Of a DNA stretch of 46,395 nt, positions 34,571 through 44,472 are shown in pieces. The translations under genes and the position numbers were made by a program. The DNA is from Actinomycetota bacterium (GTDB lineage: Bacteria; Actinomycetota; Acidimicrobiia; IMCC26256; JAENVU01). The stretch covers positions 133,680 to 180,074 of the forward strand of contig VGBT01000002.1 in NCBI GenBank assembly GCA_016870395.1, written 5' to 3'. Below the pieces are notes generated by a model that saw only the letters and a program-made list of their open reading frames with translations, was not told the origin of the DNA and made no database searches. Numbering within the stretch: the stretch's first letter is position 1; each line of letters opens with the position of its first letter.

Positions 34571-34742
34571 ATGACGATCATCCTCGACCGATTCCATCTC
34601 GACGGCCAGGTCGCGATCGTGACCGGCGCCGGCAAGGGCATCGGGGCCGGTTGCGCGCTCGTGCTCGCTCATGCGGGAGCCGACGTCGTCCTCGCCGCCC
34701 GTGCGGAGTCCGACCTCGACTCCCTTGCCGACCAGATCCAGC
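34571..34742 (+). pseudogene. Short-chain dehydrogenase/reductase, N-terminal fragment
   Basis: ATG at 34571 opens an SDR: FHLDGQVAIVTGAGKGIGAG carries the TGxxxGIG dinucleotide-binding motif, then VVLAARAESDLDSLADQIQ. Similarity stops near 34742 and the plus frame becomes the antisense of the next fragment. The catalytic Ser-Tyr-Lys region is missing. Divergent from the crotonase at 34531, with a 39-base shared promoter region. Confidence 0.8.
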
Positions 34743-34744
34743 CC

Positions 34745-34923
34745 ATGAGGCCCACCGACGTCCCGGTCCCGAGGTCACCGACGAGGTGCTTCGCGGCCGC
34801 CGCGCTCTCCCGCACCGCCCCACGAGAATCGGCCGGGTCCACAAGCTCGGGGTGCGCGAGCACGCCCTTGATCGCCTCCTGGCCGACGAGCCCCGTCGTC
34901 CACTGGATCACCCGATACGCCAT
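34745..34923 (-). pseudogene. N-terminal fragment of a DapB-like/2,4-diaminopentanoate-dehydrogenase-like gene
   Basis: ATG at 34923 opens MAYRVIQWTTGLVGQEAIKG and VLAHPELV, the Rossmann start of the dihydrodipicolinate-reductase-like family common in actinobacteria. Similarity weakens after residue 30 (LVGDLGTGTSVGL may be a later part) and ends at the junction with the SDR fragment near 34742. The C-terminal domain is missing, so the product cannot be functional. Confidence 0.7.
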
Positions 34924-34993
34924 CGAACCCCATCGGTCGGACGCCGGAGCCTACGCGGGCCCGACCGACTCGGGTTGTGGCAGCGTGGTGCGC

Positions 34994-36742
34994 ATGGCCG
35001 ACCTCGTGATCCGCAACGGCACCGTCGTCGACGGGACCGGCTCACCGCCCACGCTCGCCGACGTCGCGGTCACCGACGGCGTCATCACCGAGCTCGGCGA
35101 CATCGACGGGCGCGGACATCGCGAGATCGACGCCGACGGGCTGCTCGTCACCCCGGGCTTCGTCGACATCCACACCCACTTCGACGGCCAGGTCACCTGG
35201 GACCCGATCGTGGCACCGAGCTCGCTCCACGGCGTCACCACGATCGCGATGGGCAACTGCGGCGTGGGCTTCGCGCCGGCACGACCCGATCGCCACGACT
35301 GGCTCATCGGGCTGCTCGAGGGCGTCGAGGACATCCCGGGGACCGCGCTGGCCGAAGGCCTCACCTGGGGCTGGGAGTCGTTCCCGGAGTACCTCGACGT
35401 CCTGGCCGGGATCCCGCACACCGTCGACGTCGGCGTGCACGTGCCTCACGCCGCCCTGCGCACCTACGTGATGGGTGACCGCGGCGCCAACCACACCGCG
35501 ACACCGACCGACGACGAGTTGGCCTTGATGGCGACGCTCCTGCGCGAGGGTCTCGACGCCGGCGCGCTCGGCTTCGCCACGTCGCGCACCGACGTGCACC
35601 GCACGAGGGAGGGCGTGAACATCGGCACGCTCACCGCCGGCGAGCGCGAGCTGCTGGCGCTGGCCACCGTGATGCGTGAGACCGGAATGGGCGTGACCCA
35701 GCTGATCTCCGACGCGTACCAGCACCCCGACGACGCCTTCGCCGACCGCGAGGTCGACCTGTTGGAGGCGTTCGCCCGCACCTCGGGGCGACCGCTCTCC
35801 TTCACAGTGCAGCAGCCCTATCACGCCTCCGAACGCTGGCGGCACCTGTTCGCGCGCGTCGCCGACATGCGCGCCGCCGGCCTCGACGTGAAGCCGCAGG
35901 TCGCGCCCCGACCGATCGGCGTGCTGCTCGGGCTCGAAGCCACCGCGAACCCGTACCTCTTCACCGCCGCGTACCACGAGGTCGCCGAGCTGCCGCTCGA
36001 CGCGCGCGTGGCCACGCTGCGCGACCCCGAGCGTCGCCGCCGGATCCTGGAGGAGCACGAGCAGATGCGCGCGGGACTCCCCGACGGCCTGTTCAAACAG
36101 ATCAGCTCCGGCTGGGACGCGATGTTCCCCCTCACCGACCCGGTCGACTACGAGCTCGACGCCGACTGGTCGTTCGGCGCCAGGGCGCGCACCGCCGGCG
36201 CCGACCCGGCCGCGACGGTGTACGACGCGCTGCTCGAGGACGGCGGCCGCCGTCTCCTCTACCTGCCGCTCTTCAACTTCGCCCACGGGAGCTTCGACGA
36301 CATCCACGAGATGATCACCACCCCGTTCTCGCTGTTCGGCCTGTCCGACGCGGGTGCCCACTGCGGGGCGATCTGCGACGCGTCGATGACCACCTCGACG
36401 CTCGTGCTCTGGGGCCGCGACCGCAAGCGCGGCGAGCGGATCCCGATCGAGTGGCTCGTGCACGGGCACACCCAGCGCACCGCCGCCCACGTCGGTTGGC
36501 TGGACCGCGGCGTCGTCGCGCCCGGCTACGTCGCCGATCTGAACGTCATCGACTTCGACACGCTCGCGTGCCGAGCACCGCACCTCGTGCACGACCTGCC
36601 CGCGGGCGGGCGCCGGCTCATGCAGCACGCCACGGGCTACCGGTACACGATGAAGGCCGGGACCGTCACGTTCGAGGACGGCGAGCACACCGGGGCGCTG
36701 CCCGGCAGGCTGCTACGGGGCGCGCAGCACGCACCGGCGTGA
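34994..36742 (+). CDS. N-acyl-D-amino-acid deacylase-type amidohydrolase
   Basis: 582 residues from ATG at 34994. [20 protein letters not shown], the HxH pair His60/His62 in [34 protein letters not shown], and [13 protein letters not shown] are diagnostic of the D-aminoacylase-like amidohydrolases. It is a paralogue of the product of 4026-5735. It sits directly after a deletion scar, and its own promoter must lie in the 70 bases 5' of the start. Confidence 0.87.
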   Translation: MADLVIRNGTVVDGTGSPPTLADVAVTDGVITELGDIDGRGHREIDADGLLVTPGFVDIHTHFDGQVTWDPIVAPSSLHGVTTIAMGNCGVGFAPARPDRHDWLIGLLEGVEDIPGTALAEGLTWGWESFPEYLDVLAGIPHTVDVGVHVPHAALRTYVMGDRGANHTATPTDDELALMATLLREGLDAGALGFATSRTDVHRTREGVNIGTLTAGERELLALATVMRETGMGVTQLISDAYQHPDDAFADREVDLLEAFARTSGRPLSFTVQQPYHASERWRHLFARVADMRAAGLDVKPQVAPRPIGVLLGLEATANPYLFTAAYHEVAELPLDARVATLRDPERRRRILEEHEQMRAGLPDGLFKQISSGWDAMFPLTDPVDYELDADWSFGARARTAGADPAATVYDALLEDGGRRLLYLPLFNFAHGSFDDIHEMITTPFSLFGLSDAGAHCGAICDASMTTSTLVLWGRDRKRGERIPIEWLVHGHTQRTAAHVGWLDRGVVAPGYVADLNVIDFDTLACRAPHLVHDLPAGGRRLMQHATGYRYTMKAGTVTFEDGEHTGALPGRLLRGAQHAPA

Positions 36743-36748
36743 GCAGCG

Positions 36749-37135
36749 CTACTTCTCCGCCGCGGCCTTGATCTGGTTCGCGAGGTTGCCGAGCAGGCCG
36801 TCCATGAACTCCTTGAGCTCGTCGGGGCGCACGTCGCACGAGTAGACGAGCAGCGCGGTGTCGCCGTCCTCGATCACGTCGATCGTGGCGATGTGGTGCT
36901 CGACGGGCAGCGGCCCCTCGGTGATCGAGTACTGGAGGCGGCGGAGCTCGTCGTCGTTGGTGACGATCTCCTCGACGATTTCCGTGCCCATCGCCGTGAT
37001 GGTGCGCGCCGTGCCGTCGAAGGTGCAGGCGTCGATGCCGTCGGCCCACTCGGAGATGCCGGCCGGGTCGCTCACGATCTCCCACACCTCGTCGGCGGGG
37101 GTCTCGATGCGGACGTGATGACGGATCGTGGCCAC
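36749..37135 (-). CDS. SRPBCC family protein
   Basis: 128 residues from ATG at 37135. IRHHVRIETPADEVWEIVSD, ISEWADGIDACTFDG and the C-terminal helix KEFMDGLLGNLANQIKAAAE define a small START-like ligand-binding domain. Convergent with the amidohydrolase (6-base gap) and divergent from the aldo/keto reductase operon (107 bases apart). Confidence 0.87.
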   Translation of the reverse strand: MATIRHHVRIETPADEVWEIVSDPAGISEWADGIDACTFDGTARTITAMGTEIVEEIVTNDDELRRLQYSITEGPLPVEHHIATIDVIEDGDTALLVYSCDVRPDELKEFMDGLLGNLANQIKAAAEK

Positions 37136-37242
37136 GGGGCGCTCCTCGAGGTCGGTGCGGAGGGTCGGCGGTAGACGGGCAACGTAGCCGACCAGTGCAC
37201 GGCGCGTAGTCTGCGACCCAGAAGACCGGGGGGGAGCCCACG

Positions 37243-38202
37243 ATGGAGTACCGACGCCTGGGACGCGCCGGACTGAAGGTGAGCGTGCTGTCGTTCGGGA
37301 GCTGGGTGAGCTTCGGCACCCAGCTCGGCGAGGACACCGCGCTCGAGTGCATGGAGGCGGCGCACGCCGCGGGCGTGAACTTCTTCGACAACGCCGAGGC
37401 CTATGCCGGCGGCGAGTCCGAGCGGATCATGGGCACTGCGATCGACCGCCTCGGCTGGCCGCGCCACTCCTACGTGATCTCCACCAAGGTCTTCTGGGGC
37501 ATCCACGGTGGCGTGAACATGCGAAGCACGCTGAACCGCAAGTACCTGATGCACTCGATCGACGGATGCCTCGACCGGCTTGGGCTCGACTTCGTCGACA
37601 TCCTCTACTGCCATCGAGCGGATCCCGAGACCCCGATCGGCGAGACGGTGCGGGCGATGTCCGACATCGTCGCGAACGGCAAGGCGCTCTACTGGGGCAC
37701 GTCCGAGTGGACCGCCGACGAGATCCGGGCCGCCGCCGAGATCGCCGAGCGCCACCACCTGCACGCACCCGTCGTGGAGCAGCCCCAGTACAACCTGCTG
37801 AGCCGGCGCCGCGTCGAGCAGGAGTACGCCCGCCTCTACGACGACATCGGGCTCGGGCTCACCACGTGGAGCCCGCTCGCGTCCGGGCTGCTCACGGGCA
37901 AGTACCGGGAGGGCGTCCCCGAGGACAGTCGCGCGACGCTTCCCGGTTACGAGTGGCTCCGCGACCGGCTCACCGACGAGCGCGCGAACGAGAAGGTCGC
38001 TCGCCTCGACGGGATCGCCGCCGACGTCGGCTGCACGCTCGCGCAGCTGTCGATCGCGTGGTGCGCGAAGAACCCCAACGTGTCGAGCGTGATCACCGGC
38101 GCGAGCCGGGTGCAGCAGGTGCACGACAACATGGGCGCGCTCGACGTGATCCCGCGACTCGACGACGAGCTGATGGCGCGCATCGAGGCGGCCGTCGTAT
38201 GA
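37243..38202 (+). CDS. Aldo/keto reductase (voltage-gated K+ channel beta-like)
   Basis: 319 residues from ATG at 37243, with a G-rich ribosome site (GGGGGGAG). AKR catalytic residues: Asp and Tyr in [14 protein letters not shown], Lys in ISTKVFWG, His in [16 protein letters not shown]-binding segments are [12 protein letters not shown] and [10 protein letters not shown]. Closest to the AKR6/Kv-beta type, which reduces aldehydes or quinones. First gene of an operon: its stop overlaps the sulfatase start (ATGA). Confidence 0.9.
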   Translation: MEYRRLGRAGLKVSVLSFGSWVSFGTQLGEDTALECMEAAHAAGVNFFDNAEAYAGGESERIMGTAIDRLGWPRHSYVISTKVFWGIHGGVNMRSTLNRKYLMHSIDGCLDRLGLDFVDILYCHRADPETPIGETVRAMSDIVANGKALYWGTSEWTADEIRAAAEIAERHHLHAPVVEQPQYNLLSRRRVEQEYARLYDDIGLGLTTWSPLASGLLTGKYREGVPEDSRATLPGYEWLRDRLTDERANEKVARLDGIAADVGCTLAQLSIAWCAKNPNVSSVITGASRVQQVHDNMGALDVIPRLDDELMARIEAAVV

Positions 38203-40481
38203 GCGAGTTCGAGGGAGTGGCCGGCGACACGTGGCGCGAGTCGACACCGTGGTGGCCACCGGACCCCGCCCCACCCGACGGTGCACCCAACGTGGTGTTG
38301 ATCGTCCTCGACGACGTCGGGTTCGCGCAGCTCGGCTGCTACGGCTCCGACATCGACACCCCCAACATCGACCGGCTCGCCGCGGAGGGGGTGCGCCTGT
38401 CCCGGTTCCACACGACGGCGCTCTGCTCGCCCACCCGTGCGTGCCTGCTGACGGGGCGTAACCACCACTCCAACGGGATGGCCCGGGTCGCCGACCTGGC
38501 GCTCGGGTTCCCCGGGTACAACGCGATCATCCCGCGGGAGAACGGATTCCTCCCCGAGATCCTGGACGCGAACGGCTACGTGCCCGTCGCCGTCGGCAAG
38601 TGGCACCTGACGCCGGAGGACGAGGTGCACGCCGCCGCGCCGCGCGACTCGTGGCCGTGCGGGCGGGGCTTCCGCCACTGGTACGGGTTCCACGGCGGCG
38701 AGACCCACCAGTTCGTGCCGAGCCTGTACCGCGACCACACCGCGATCGACCCGCCGCGCCCGCCCGAGGCGGGCTACCACCTCTCCGAGGACCTCGCCGA
38801 CCAGGCGATCCGGATGCTGGGCGAGATCCGCTCGGTCGAGCCCGAGCAGCCGTTCTTCTGCTACTTCGCCACCGGTGCCTGCCACTCCCCCCACCACGCG
38901 CCCCCCGAGTGGGTCGAGCGCTACCGCGGCCGGTTCGACGACGGCTGGGACGCGTGGCGCGAGCGCACCCTCGCCCGCCAGATCGACCTCGGCCTCGTCC
39001 CCGAGGGCACCCGGTGCTCACCGCGCCCCGACTGGGTCTCGGCGTGGGACGACCTCGAGCCCGACGACCGACGGGTGGCCGCCCGCTTCATGGAGTGCTT
39101 CGCCGGTTTCCTCTCCCACGCCGACGCCCAGGTGGGGCGCGTCCTCGACTTCCTCGACGAGCTGGGCGAACGTGACGACACGATCGTGGTGCTGGTCTCC
39201 GACAACGGCGCGTCCTCGGAAGGCGGCGCGCTCGGGTCGATCAACGACGCCCGACTGTGGAACGGCGCGCCCGCCGGACGCACCGAGCTGCGCGCCCGCA
39301 TCGACGAGATCGGCACCGCGACGTCACACAACAACTACCCGTGGGGCTGGACGATGGCGGGCAACACGCCATTCCGGCGTTGGAAGCGCGAGGTCCACGA
39401 GGGTGGGATCGCGGACCCGTGCATCATCCGGTGGCCGCGGCGGCTCGCGGCGGGAGAGATCCGCCACCAGTTCGCGCACGCGATCGACGTGGTTCCTACC
39501 CTCCTCGAGCTGATCGGCATCACGCCGCCCGACCGGCTCGGCGGCTACGAGCAATCACCGATCGAGGGCACGAGCTTCGTCTACGCGCTCGACGACGCCG
39601 CGGCGCCGGAGCGACACACGACCCAGTACTTCGAGATGCTCGGCTCGCGCGGCATCTACCACGAGGGTTGGAAGGCGGTGACGTTCAAGCCGCTCGGCCA
39701 GATGTACGGCGACGGGCTCGACCCCGACGCCCCGTTCGATGACGACGTCTGGGAGCTCTACGACACCCGTAGCGACCCGACCGAGGTGCGCGACCTCGCG
39801 GCGGAACGTCCCGACAAGGTCGCCGACCTCGTCGATCGCTGGTGGGAGGAGGCTCGCCGGTACCAGGTGCTGCCGCTCGACAACCGGCCGATCGCCGCGC
39901 TGCTCAATCCTCGCCGACCGTTCGACACGCGCACGCGGGCCGTGTACTGGCCCGGCGGCGCGCTGGTACCCGAGACGAACGCGATCAACACGCGGGGGCG
40001 TCCCCACGCGCTCACGGCCGAGGTCGAGATCCCGGAGGGGTCTGGACCCGAGGGGGTGCTCCTCGCGATGGGCACCGTGCTCGGGGGCTGGTCGTGGCAC
40101 CTCCTCGATGGGCGGCTCCGGTACGTCTTCAACTTCGTCGGCCGGAAGCGCTACGTCGTCGACTCCGATCTCGTGGTCCCGGCCGGCCGACACGTCCTGC
40201 GCTGCGACGTCGCGGTGCGCCCCGACTACTCGGCCGTCGCCCGACTGCTCGTCGACGGCGAGATCGTGGGCGAGGGGTCGATCGACCACACCACGCCGGC
40301 CCGTCACTCGATCTCGGGCTCGGGCATGACCTGCGGGTGGGAGCAAGGACCGCCGGTGGGCGAGGGCTACGCGGCCCCGTTCCGGTTCACCGGGGTGCTG
40401 CCGTTCGTGATGGTGGAGGTGGCCGGCGACGCCAACCTCGACCCGCAGGCCGCGTTCGACGCGATCATGGCCCAGCAGTAG
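38199..40481 (+). CDS. Large arylsulfatase-type sulfatase
   Basis: 760 residues from ATG at 38199. The sulfatase core (about 28-560) has [20 protein letters not shown], the formylglycine motif C76[11 protein letters not shown], [10 protein letters not shown] and [12 protein letters not shown]. The extra C-terminal region (about 600-750) is a beta-rich, lectin-like domain ([29 protein letters not shown]) of the kind found in the large type I sulfatases. No signal peptide is seen. Flanking oxidoreductase and amidohydrolase genes suggest breakdown of a sulfated organic compound. Confidence 0.92.
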   Translation: MSEFEGVAGDTWRESTPWWPPDPAPPDGAPNVVLIVLDDVGFAQLGCYGSDIDTPNIDRLAAEGVRLSRFHTTALCSPTRACLLTGRNHHSNGMARVADLALGFPGYNAIIPRENGFLPEILDANGYVPVAVGKWHLTPEDEVHAAAPRDSWPCGRGFRHWYGFHGGETHQFVPSLYRDHTAIDPPRPPEAGYHLSEDLADQAIRMLGEIRSVEPEQPFFCYFATGACHSPHHAPPEWVERYRGRFDDGWDAWRERTLARQIDLGLVPEGTRCSPRPDWVSAWDDLEPDDRRVAARFMECFAGFLSHADAQVGRVLDFLDELGERDDTIVVLVSDNGASSEGGALGSINDARLWNGAPAGRTELRARIDEIGTATSHNNYPWGWTMAGNTPFRRWKREVHEGGIADPCIIRWPRRLAAGEIRHQFAHAIDVVPTLLELIGITPPDRLGGYEQSPIEGTSFVYALDDAAAPERHTTQYFEMLGSRGIYHEGWKAVTFKPLGQMYGDGLDPDAPFDDDVWELYDTRSDPTEVRDLAAERPDKVADLVDRWWEEARRYQVLPLDNRPIAALLNPRRPFDTRTRAVYWPGGALVPETNAINTRGRPHALTAEVEIPEGSGPEGVLLAMGTVLGGWSWHLLDGRLRYVFNFVGRKRYVVDSDLVVPAGRHVLRCDVAVRPDYSAVARLLVDGEIVGEGSIDHTTPARHSISGSGMTCGWEQGPPVGEGYAAPFRFTGVLPFVMVEVAGDANLDPQAAFDAIMAQQ

Positions 40482-40516
40482 ACAGACGGGCGGACCGCGT
40501 CCGGGGGGGGAGCGCC

Positions 40517-41665
40517 ATGACGGTCATCGACATCGACCAGCACCTCGTGGAGTACCGAGGCCTGTGGGAGGACCACGTCGACCCCGCCCGGCGAGAGGAC
40601 GCGATCGGGATGGTCGACGACGCCGCCGGCAACACCTGGATCACGTGGCGCGGCGAGCGTCTCGGGCTCGCCGAGGTGCAGGTGCCCGGTGACACCGCGA
40701 CGATCGGCGAGCGCCACGTGCGGGCCTTGCGCGGCGAGGCTCCCGACCGGCGTTACGACGACGCGCTTCCTCGCGACTACTGGGATCCGGGCACCCGCCG
40801 CGACCACCTGCGCGCGCTCGAGGTGGACGAGGCGGTCCTGTTCCCGAACTACGGCCTGCTCTGGGAGCGCCGGCTCTCCGGTGACCTCCCGGCGCTGCTC
40901 ACGAACATGCGGGCCTGGAACCGCTGGTGCGCGACGGTGGCCGCCGACGGCCAGGGCCTGCTGCACCCGGTGTTGCACTGCACGTTGCGCGACCTCGACT
41001 GGCTGGCCGAGGAGCTCGGCGCCGCGGCGCGCGCCGGGGTGCGGCTCGCGATGGTCGCCCCCGCGCTCGTCGACGGGAAGCCTCTCTCGCATCACGACCT
41101 CGACCGGGCGTGGGCGATGTTCGTGGCGCACGGCATCTCCCCGGTGTTCCACGTCGCCGACCAGCCCCGGCCGTTCGCCGACGCGTGGTACACCGACCGA
41201 CCGGAGGCGTTCGTGCCGGTGATCGAGTCGGTGTTCCTCTGGACTGCGGCGGCCCTCGCGTGCACCGACCTGATCGTGAACGGCGTGCTCGAACGCCACC
41301 CCGACCTGCGGCTCGGGGTGGTGGAGCTCTCCGCGATCTGGGTGCCGATGTACCTGCTCATGCTCGACGGCGGGGTCGAGTTCACCAGCAAGCTCAACGG
41401 GTTCCCGCCGAGCGAGCTGCCGATGCGGCCGAGCGAGTACTTCCGCCGCCAGGTGCGCGTGTCGTCGTTCTCCTACGAGCTGCCCGAGCACCTGCGCAGC
41501 CAGCTCGGCGGCGCCGACCTGCTCATGGCGTGCAGCGACTACCCGCACTCCGAGGGCACGGCCACGCCCGTACGCGACTACGCGGCCACCGGTCGGTTCG
41601 GGGTCACCCCCGAGCAGGCGCCCGGCCTGTTCGGCGGCAACGCCGCGTTCCTGCTCGGCCGCTAG
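40517..41665 (+). CDS. Amidohydrolase-2 family protein
   Basis: 382 residues from ATG at 40517, with a run of eight guanines plus AG just upstream (40503-40512). VIDIDQHLVEYRGLWEDH gives the D-x-D-x-H metal site, ISPVFHVADQPRPFAD a later histidine, and LLMACSDYPHSEGTATP the terminal aspartate. Related to the product of 30827-32011. Third gene of the reductase-sulfatase unit (35-base gap). Its stop overlaps the convergent DUF6206-like stop by 4 bases. Confidence 0.87.
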   Translation: MTVIDIDQHLVEYRGLWEDHVDPARREDAIGMVDDAAGNTWITWRGERLGLAEVQVPGDTATIGERHVRALRGEAPDRRYDDALPRDYWDPGTRRDHLRALEVDEAVLFPNYGLLWERRLSGDLPALLTNMRAWNRWCATVAADGQGLLHPVLHCTLRDLDWLAEELGAAARAGVRLAMVAPALVDGKPLSHHDLDRAWAMFVAHGISPVFHVADQPRPFADAWYTDRPEAFVPVIESVFLWTAAALACTDLIVNGVLERHPDLRLGVVELSAIWVPMYLLMLDGGVEFTSKLNGFPPSELPMRPSEYFRRQVRVSSFSYELPEHLRSQLGGADLLMACSDYPHSEGTATPVRDYAATGRFGVTPEQAPGLFGGNAAFLLGR

Positions 41666-42543
41666 CGCGTAATGGGGCCAGGGAGCAGGAACCGGTACGG
41701 GCGGCGGCGCACTTTGCGCTGCCAGATCCGGTCGAGTCGCCGGACCTTGAGCATCACGTCCCAGAGCCGGGCGTCCGACGCGTAGTACTTGTGCACCTCG
41801 GACTCGGTGATCGCCGGCGCAGCACGTTCGTTCGCGGCGACGAGCGCGGCCGGCACCCACGCGTCGAGGCGCTCCTTCAGGAGGTTGCCGCAGAAGTCGA
41901 GCAGCGCCGCGCGAGGCTCCCGGTACCGAGCGATCACGTTGGGCAGCACGAACCGGCGCACCGGCGTGCGCATCACCCATGGCAGCGACTGCACGAGCAC
42001 CGGCAGGTCGAGCAGCAGCGTGCCGTCGTCTCCCCACGCGAATGGCGTCGAGACGTCGAGGTAGCGCAGACGACCGTCGCGCCAGACCCAGTTGGAGAGC
42101 TGGGCGTCGAGACCCAGCGTCGGCGAGCACGCGCCGGTCGTCGCGTCGGACATGGCGACGAGGAACGGGTGCTGAGGATCGGGCGTCGCGGCGTGCAGCA
42201 CGTTCGGACCGAGCATCTCCGAGGGGACCACCGGCTGCACGACGAACCCAGTCGTGCCCCCACCCGCGGTTCGGCAGCTGTGCACCTCGGTCTCGAGCAC
42301 GTCGACCCCATGCTCGTGGAGCGCGCGGACGTAGTCGTCCACGACCGCGGCGTACCGGCTGCACGACGCCGCGTCGGCGAAGACGGGGAGACGCTTGCAC
42401 GCGAGCACCGGCGCGTCGAAGGGCCATCCGATGACGAGCGAGACCTCGCCATAGCCGAGGATCGTGAGCTCGCACTCGTCGCCCGAGACGAGCGCGCGCT
42501 CCACCGCGGCCTCGAGCCGTGCTAGGTCCGACGGGTCGATCAT
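41662..42543 (-). CDS. DUF6206-like protein with kinase-fold features
   Basis: 293 residues from ATG at 42543, overlapping the aminotransferase stop (ATGA). Conserved segments: ELTILGYGEVSLVIGW, VLACKRLPVFADA, LGLDAQLSNWVWRDGRLRYL, LPWVMRTPVRRFVLPNVIARY, and the ending RRRPYRFLLPGPITR. I recall the same pattern in the DUF6206 family. Read as a protein/APH-kinase fold, CKRL is the ATP-binding lysine, LDAQLSN a D-x4-N catalytic loop, and YLDVSTP the DFG-like metal site. ATP-dependent phosphorylation is therefore plausible, but that is inference. Confidence 0.75.
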   Translation of the reverse strand: MIDPSDLARLEAAVERALVSGDECELTILGYGEVSLVIGWPFDAPVLACKRLPVFADAASCSRYAAVVDDYVRALHEHGVDVLETEVHSCRTAGGGTTGFVVQPVVPSEMLGPNVLHAATPDPQHPFLVAMSDATTGACSPTLGLDAQLSNWVWRDGRLRYLDVSTPFAWGDDGTLLLDLPVLVQSLPWVMRTPVRRFVLPNVIARYREPRAALLDFCGNLLKERLDAWVPAALVAANERAAPAITESEVHKYYASDARLWDVMLKVRRLDRIWQRKVRRRPYRFLLPGPITR

Positions 42544-43778
42544 CCCGCGAGCGCGCTCCGGACCGCGGCGAGGATCTCGTCGGCTTCGTCGTCGCTGGTG
42601 GTGAGGGGTGGCTTGAACTGGAGCACCGACGGGTCGTTGTTCGCCCACACTGCGAACACCCCGGCCTCGATCAAACGCGCGGCGGCGCTCATGCCGCCGT
42701 CCGGAGCGTCGAACGCGAGACCCATGGTCATGCCGCGGCGGCGCACGGTCAGCGGCAGTCCGGCGAGGCCGGTCTCGAAGCGTTCCCCCAGCGCCCGCAC
42801 TCGGGCGAGGAACGCCGGGTCGGTGACGATGTCGAGCACGGTGCTCGCCGCGACGCAACCGATCTCCGCACCGTCGAAGGTGCCGCTGTGCGCGAAGGGG
42901 TGCGCGTCGACGACCTCGTGCACCGGCGCGCTCGTGCACAGCGCGGCGATCGGGTAGATCCCCCCGGACAGGCCCTTGCCAGTGACGATCATGTCGGGGA
43001 GCACGTCCTCCTGCTGGTGGTACCAGACCGTGCCGGTGCGACCGAGACCGGTCTGCACCTCGTCGAGGATCAGGAGTACGCCGCGTTCGCGGCACCGGCG
43101 GGCGACCGAAGCCAGGTAGCCGGGCTCGGGCATCGGGAACCCCAGGGTCGCGGGGATCGACTCCGCGAGCACCGCGGCGGTGTCGTCGCCGATCGCGCGA
43201 TCCATCGCCGCGAGGTCGTTCCACGGCACCTGCGCGAAGCCCTCGGCGCCGAGCCCGAAGGGTTCGCGGTACTCGGGGTCGCCCGCCGCGACCGCGAACC
43301 CCGTGATGCCGTGATACCCGCCCTCGATCGACACGATCCCGCGGCGGCCCGTGAAGCCGCGCGCGAGTTTGATCGCGGTGTCGACCACCTCGCTGCCGGC
43401 GACGCCGAGGATCACACCGGGGAGCGCGTCGTCGGTGGTGGCGGCGAGCTGCTCCGCGAGTCGCCCGCGCCAGCCCGACACGAGGTGGTGGTTGCCGATG
43501 TCGAGATGGTCGAGCGCGCCGCGGACCGCGGCGAGCACCCGCAAGTTGCGGTGACCGAGGTTGAACACCCCGCCGTTGCTGTGGCAGTTCCAGTACCAGC
43601 GTCCGCTGTACGCGTCGCGAAAGCGCGAGCCGTCACGCTCGCCGAGCACGATTTCGAGCCCGAGCGCCCGGAACGCCTCGACCTTGCCCCGGTTGACGCG
43701 GGTAAACGCGGCCTCGGCGCCGGCGCGGGTGGGATACGGCTGGTGTCCGGTGTCGACCGTCGCGCTCATGACCGACAT
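42540..43778 (-). CDS. Class III PLP-dependent aminotransferase
   Basis: 412 residues from ATG at 43778 (a second ATG lies 9 bases on; no clear ribosome site decides between them). FRDAYSGRWYWNCHSNGGVF, LGHRNLRVLAAVRGAL, IVSIEGGYHGITGFAVAAG, LILDEVQTGLGRTG (cofactor Asp) and the Schiff-base lysine in MIVTGKGLSGGIYP are diagnostic. Relatives include acetylornithine and glutamate-semialdehyde aminotransferases and the ethanolamine-phosphate/phosphohydroxylysine phospho-lyases. It is sandwiched between a membrane-protein gene and the kinase-like gene, forming a leftward operon. Confidence 0.88.
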   Translation of the reverse strand: MSVMSATVDTGHQPYPTRAGAEAAFTRVNRGKVEAFRALGLEIVLGERDGSRFRDAYSGRWYWNCHSNGGVFNLGHRNLRVLAAVRGALDHLDIGNHHLVSGWRGRLAEQLAATTDDALPGVILGVAGSEVVDTAIKLARGFTGRRGIVSIEGGYHGITGFAVAAGDPEYREPFGLGAEGFAQVPWNDLAAMDRAIGDDTAAVLAESIPATLGFPMPEPGYLASVARRCRERGVLLILDEVQTGLGRTGTVWYHQQEDVLPDMIVTGKGLSGGIYPIAALCTSAPVHEVVDAHPFAHSGTFDGAEIGCVAASTVLDIVTDPAFLARVRALGERFETGLAGLPLTVRRRGMTMGLAFDAPDGGMSAAARLIEAGVFAVWANNDPSVLQFKPPLTTSDDEADEILAAVRSALAG

Positions 43779-43792
43779 CGTGACAGCCAAAC

Positions 43793-44452
43793 TCAGAGCT
43801 GGTCGACCCCCTCGATGCCCAGATAGGCCGCGAAGACGAAGCACACGATCACGGTGATCGTCCGAGCGTGGCGGGTGATGAACCGGTCGACCGGCTCGAA
43901 CAGGCGGCGACCGAGCGACGGGGCGACGAGGTAGCAGGCCAGCAACAGCCAGAGAACGGTCGTCGTGATGACGAAGGTCAGGGTGACCGCGATCGCCTTG
44001 TCGGTGCCCGAGACCGGCGCCGCGACGATCTCTCTCATCGCCGGGACGTAGAGGATGATCGTGGAGAAGTTGGTGATCATCATGACCATGCCGAGCGCCA
44101 GGAAGCGCAGCGGCTCCACGCCCTGGTCACCGGCGTCGGGCCGGGTCTGGCGCGGCGCTCGGGGACGGACGAGCGCGCGGATGCCGAGAAACGTGAGGAG
44201 CGCCGCTGCGACGAGGTCGACCGTGGCGCGGGTGAGATCGTGGTGCGACGCGTCCGCCGCCCGGTGGCCCAGGAGCGTGAGGGAGAGCACCGTGATGCCC
44301 ACGAGCACCAGGGCAGCACCGATCGCGAACGCGACACCACGGGTACGGGGATAACGGGGCAGGCCGAGCACGATGACGAGCACGGTGAGCATGGTGGGGC
44401 TGAACGCGGCACCTACCGCGAGCGGAAGCACGCGAGCCAGGAGGTCGTACAT
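43793..44452 (-). CDS. GAP/Sap-family (LysE-like) membrane protein
   Basis: 219 residues from ATG at 44452. Six membrane helices, beginning LPLAVGAAFSPTMLTVLVIV, then VAFAIGAALVLVGITVLSL, MVMMITNFSTIILYVPAM, VTLTFVITTTVLWLLLACYL, and the last helix ITVIVCFVFAAYLGIEG. The helix-1 motif A-x-S-P resembles the GAP/Sap family, which in mycobacteria assists glycolipid export and is distantly related to LysE exporters. It is the first gene of the operon, 14 bases before the aminotransferase. Confidence 0.82.
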   Translation of the reverse strand: MYDLLARVLPLAVGAAFSPTMLTVLVIVLGLPRYPRTRGVAFAIGAALVLVGITVLSLTLLGHRAADASHHDLTRATVDLVAAALLTFLGIRALVRPRAPRQTRPDAGDQGVEPLRFLALGMVMMITNFSTIILYVPAMREIVAAPVSGTDKAIAVTLTFVITTTVLWLLLACYLVAPSLGRRLFEPVDRFITRHARTITVIVCFVFAAYLGIEGVDQL

Positions 44453-44472
44453 CCCGGTCGACGCTGCTCGGG

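Noticed and set aside
40367-42475. 702-codon minus-strand frame across the amidohydrolase and DUF6206-like genes
   Set aside because: No conserved motif; the overlapping genes in other frames have clear family signatures.
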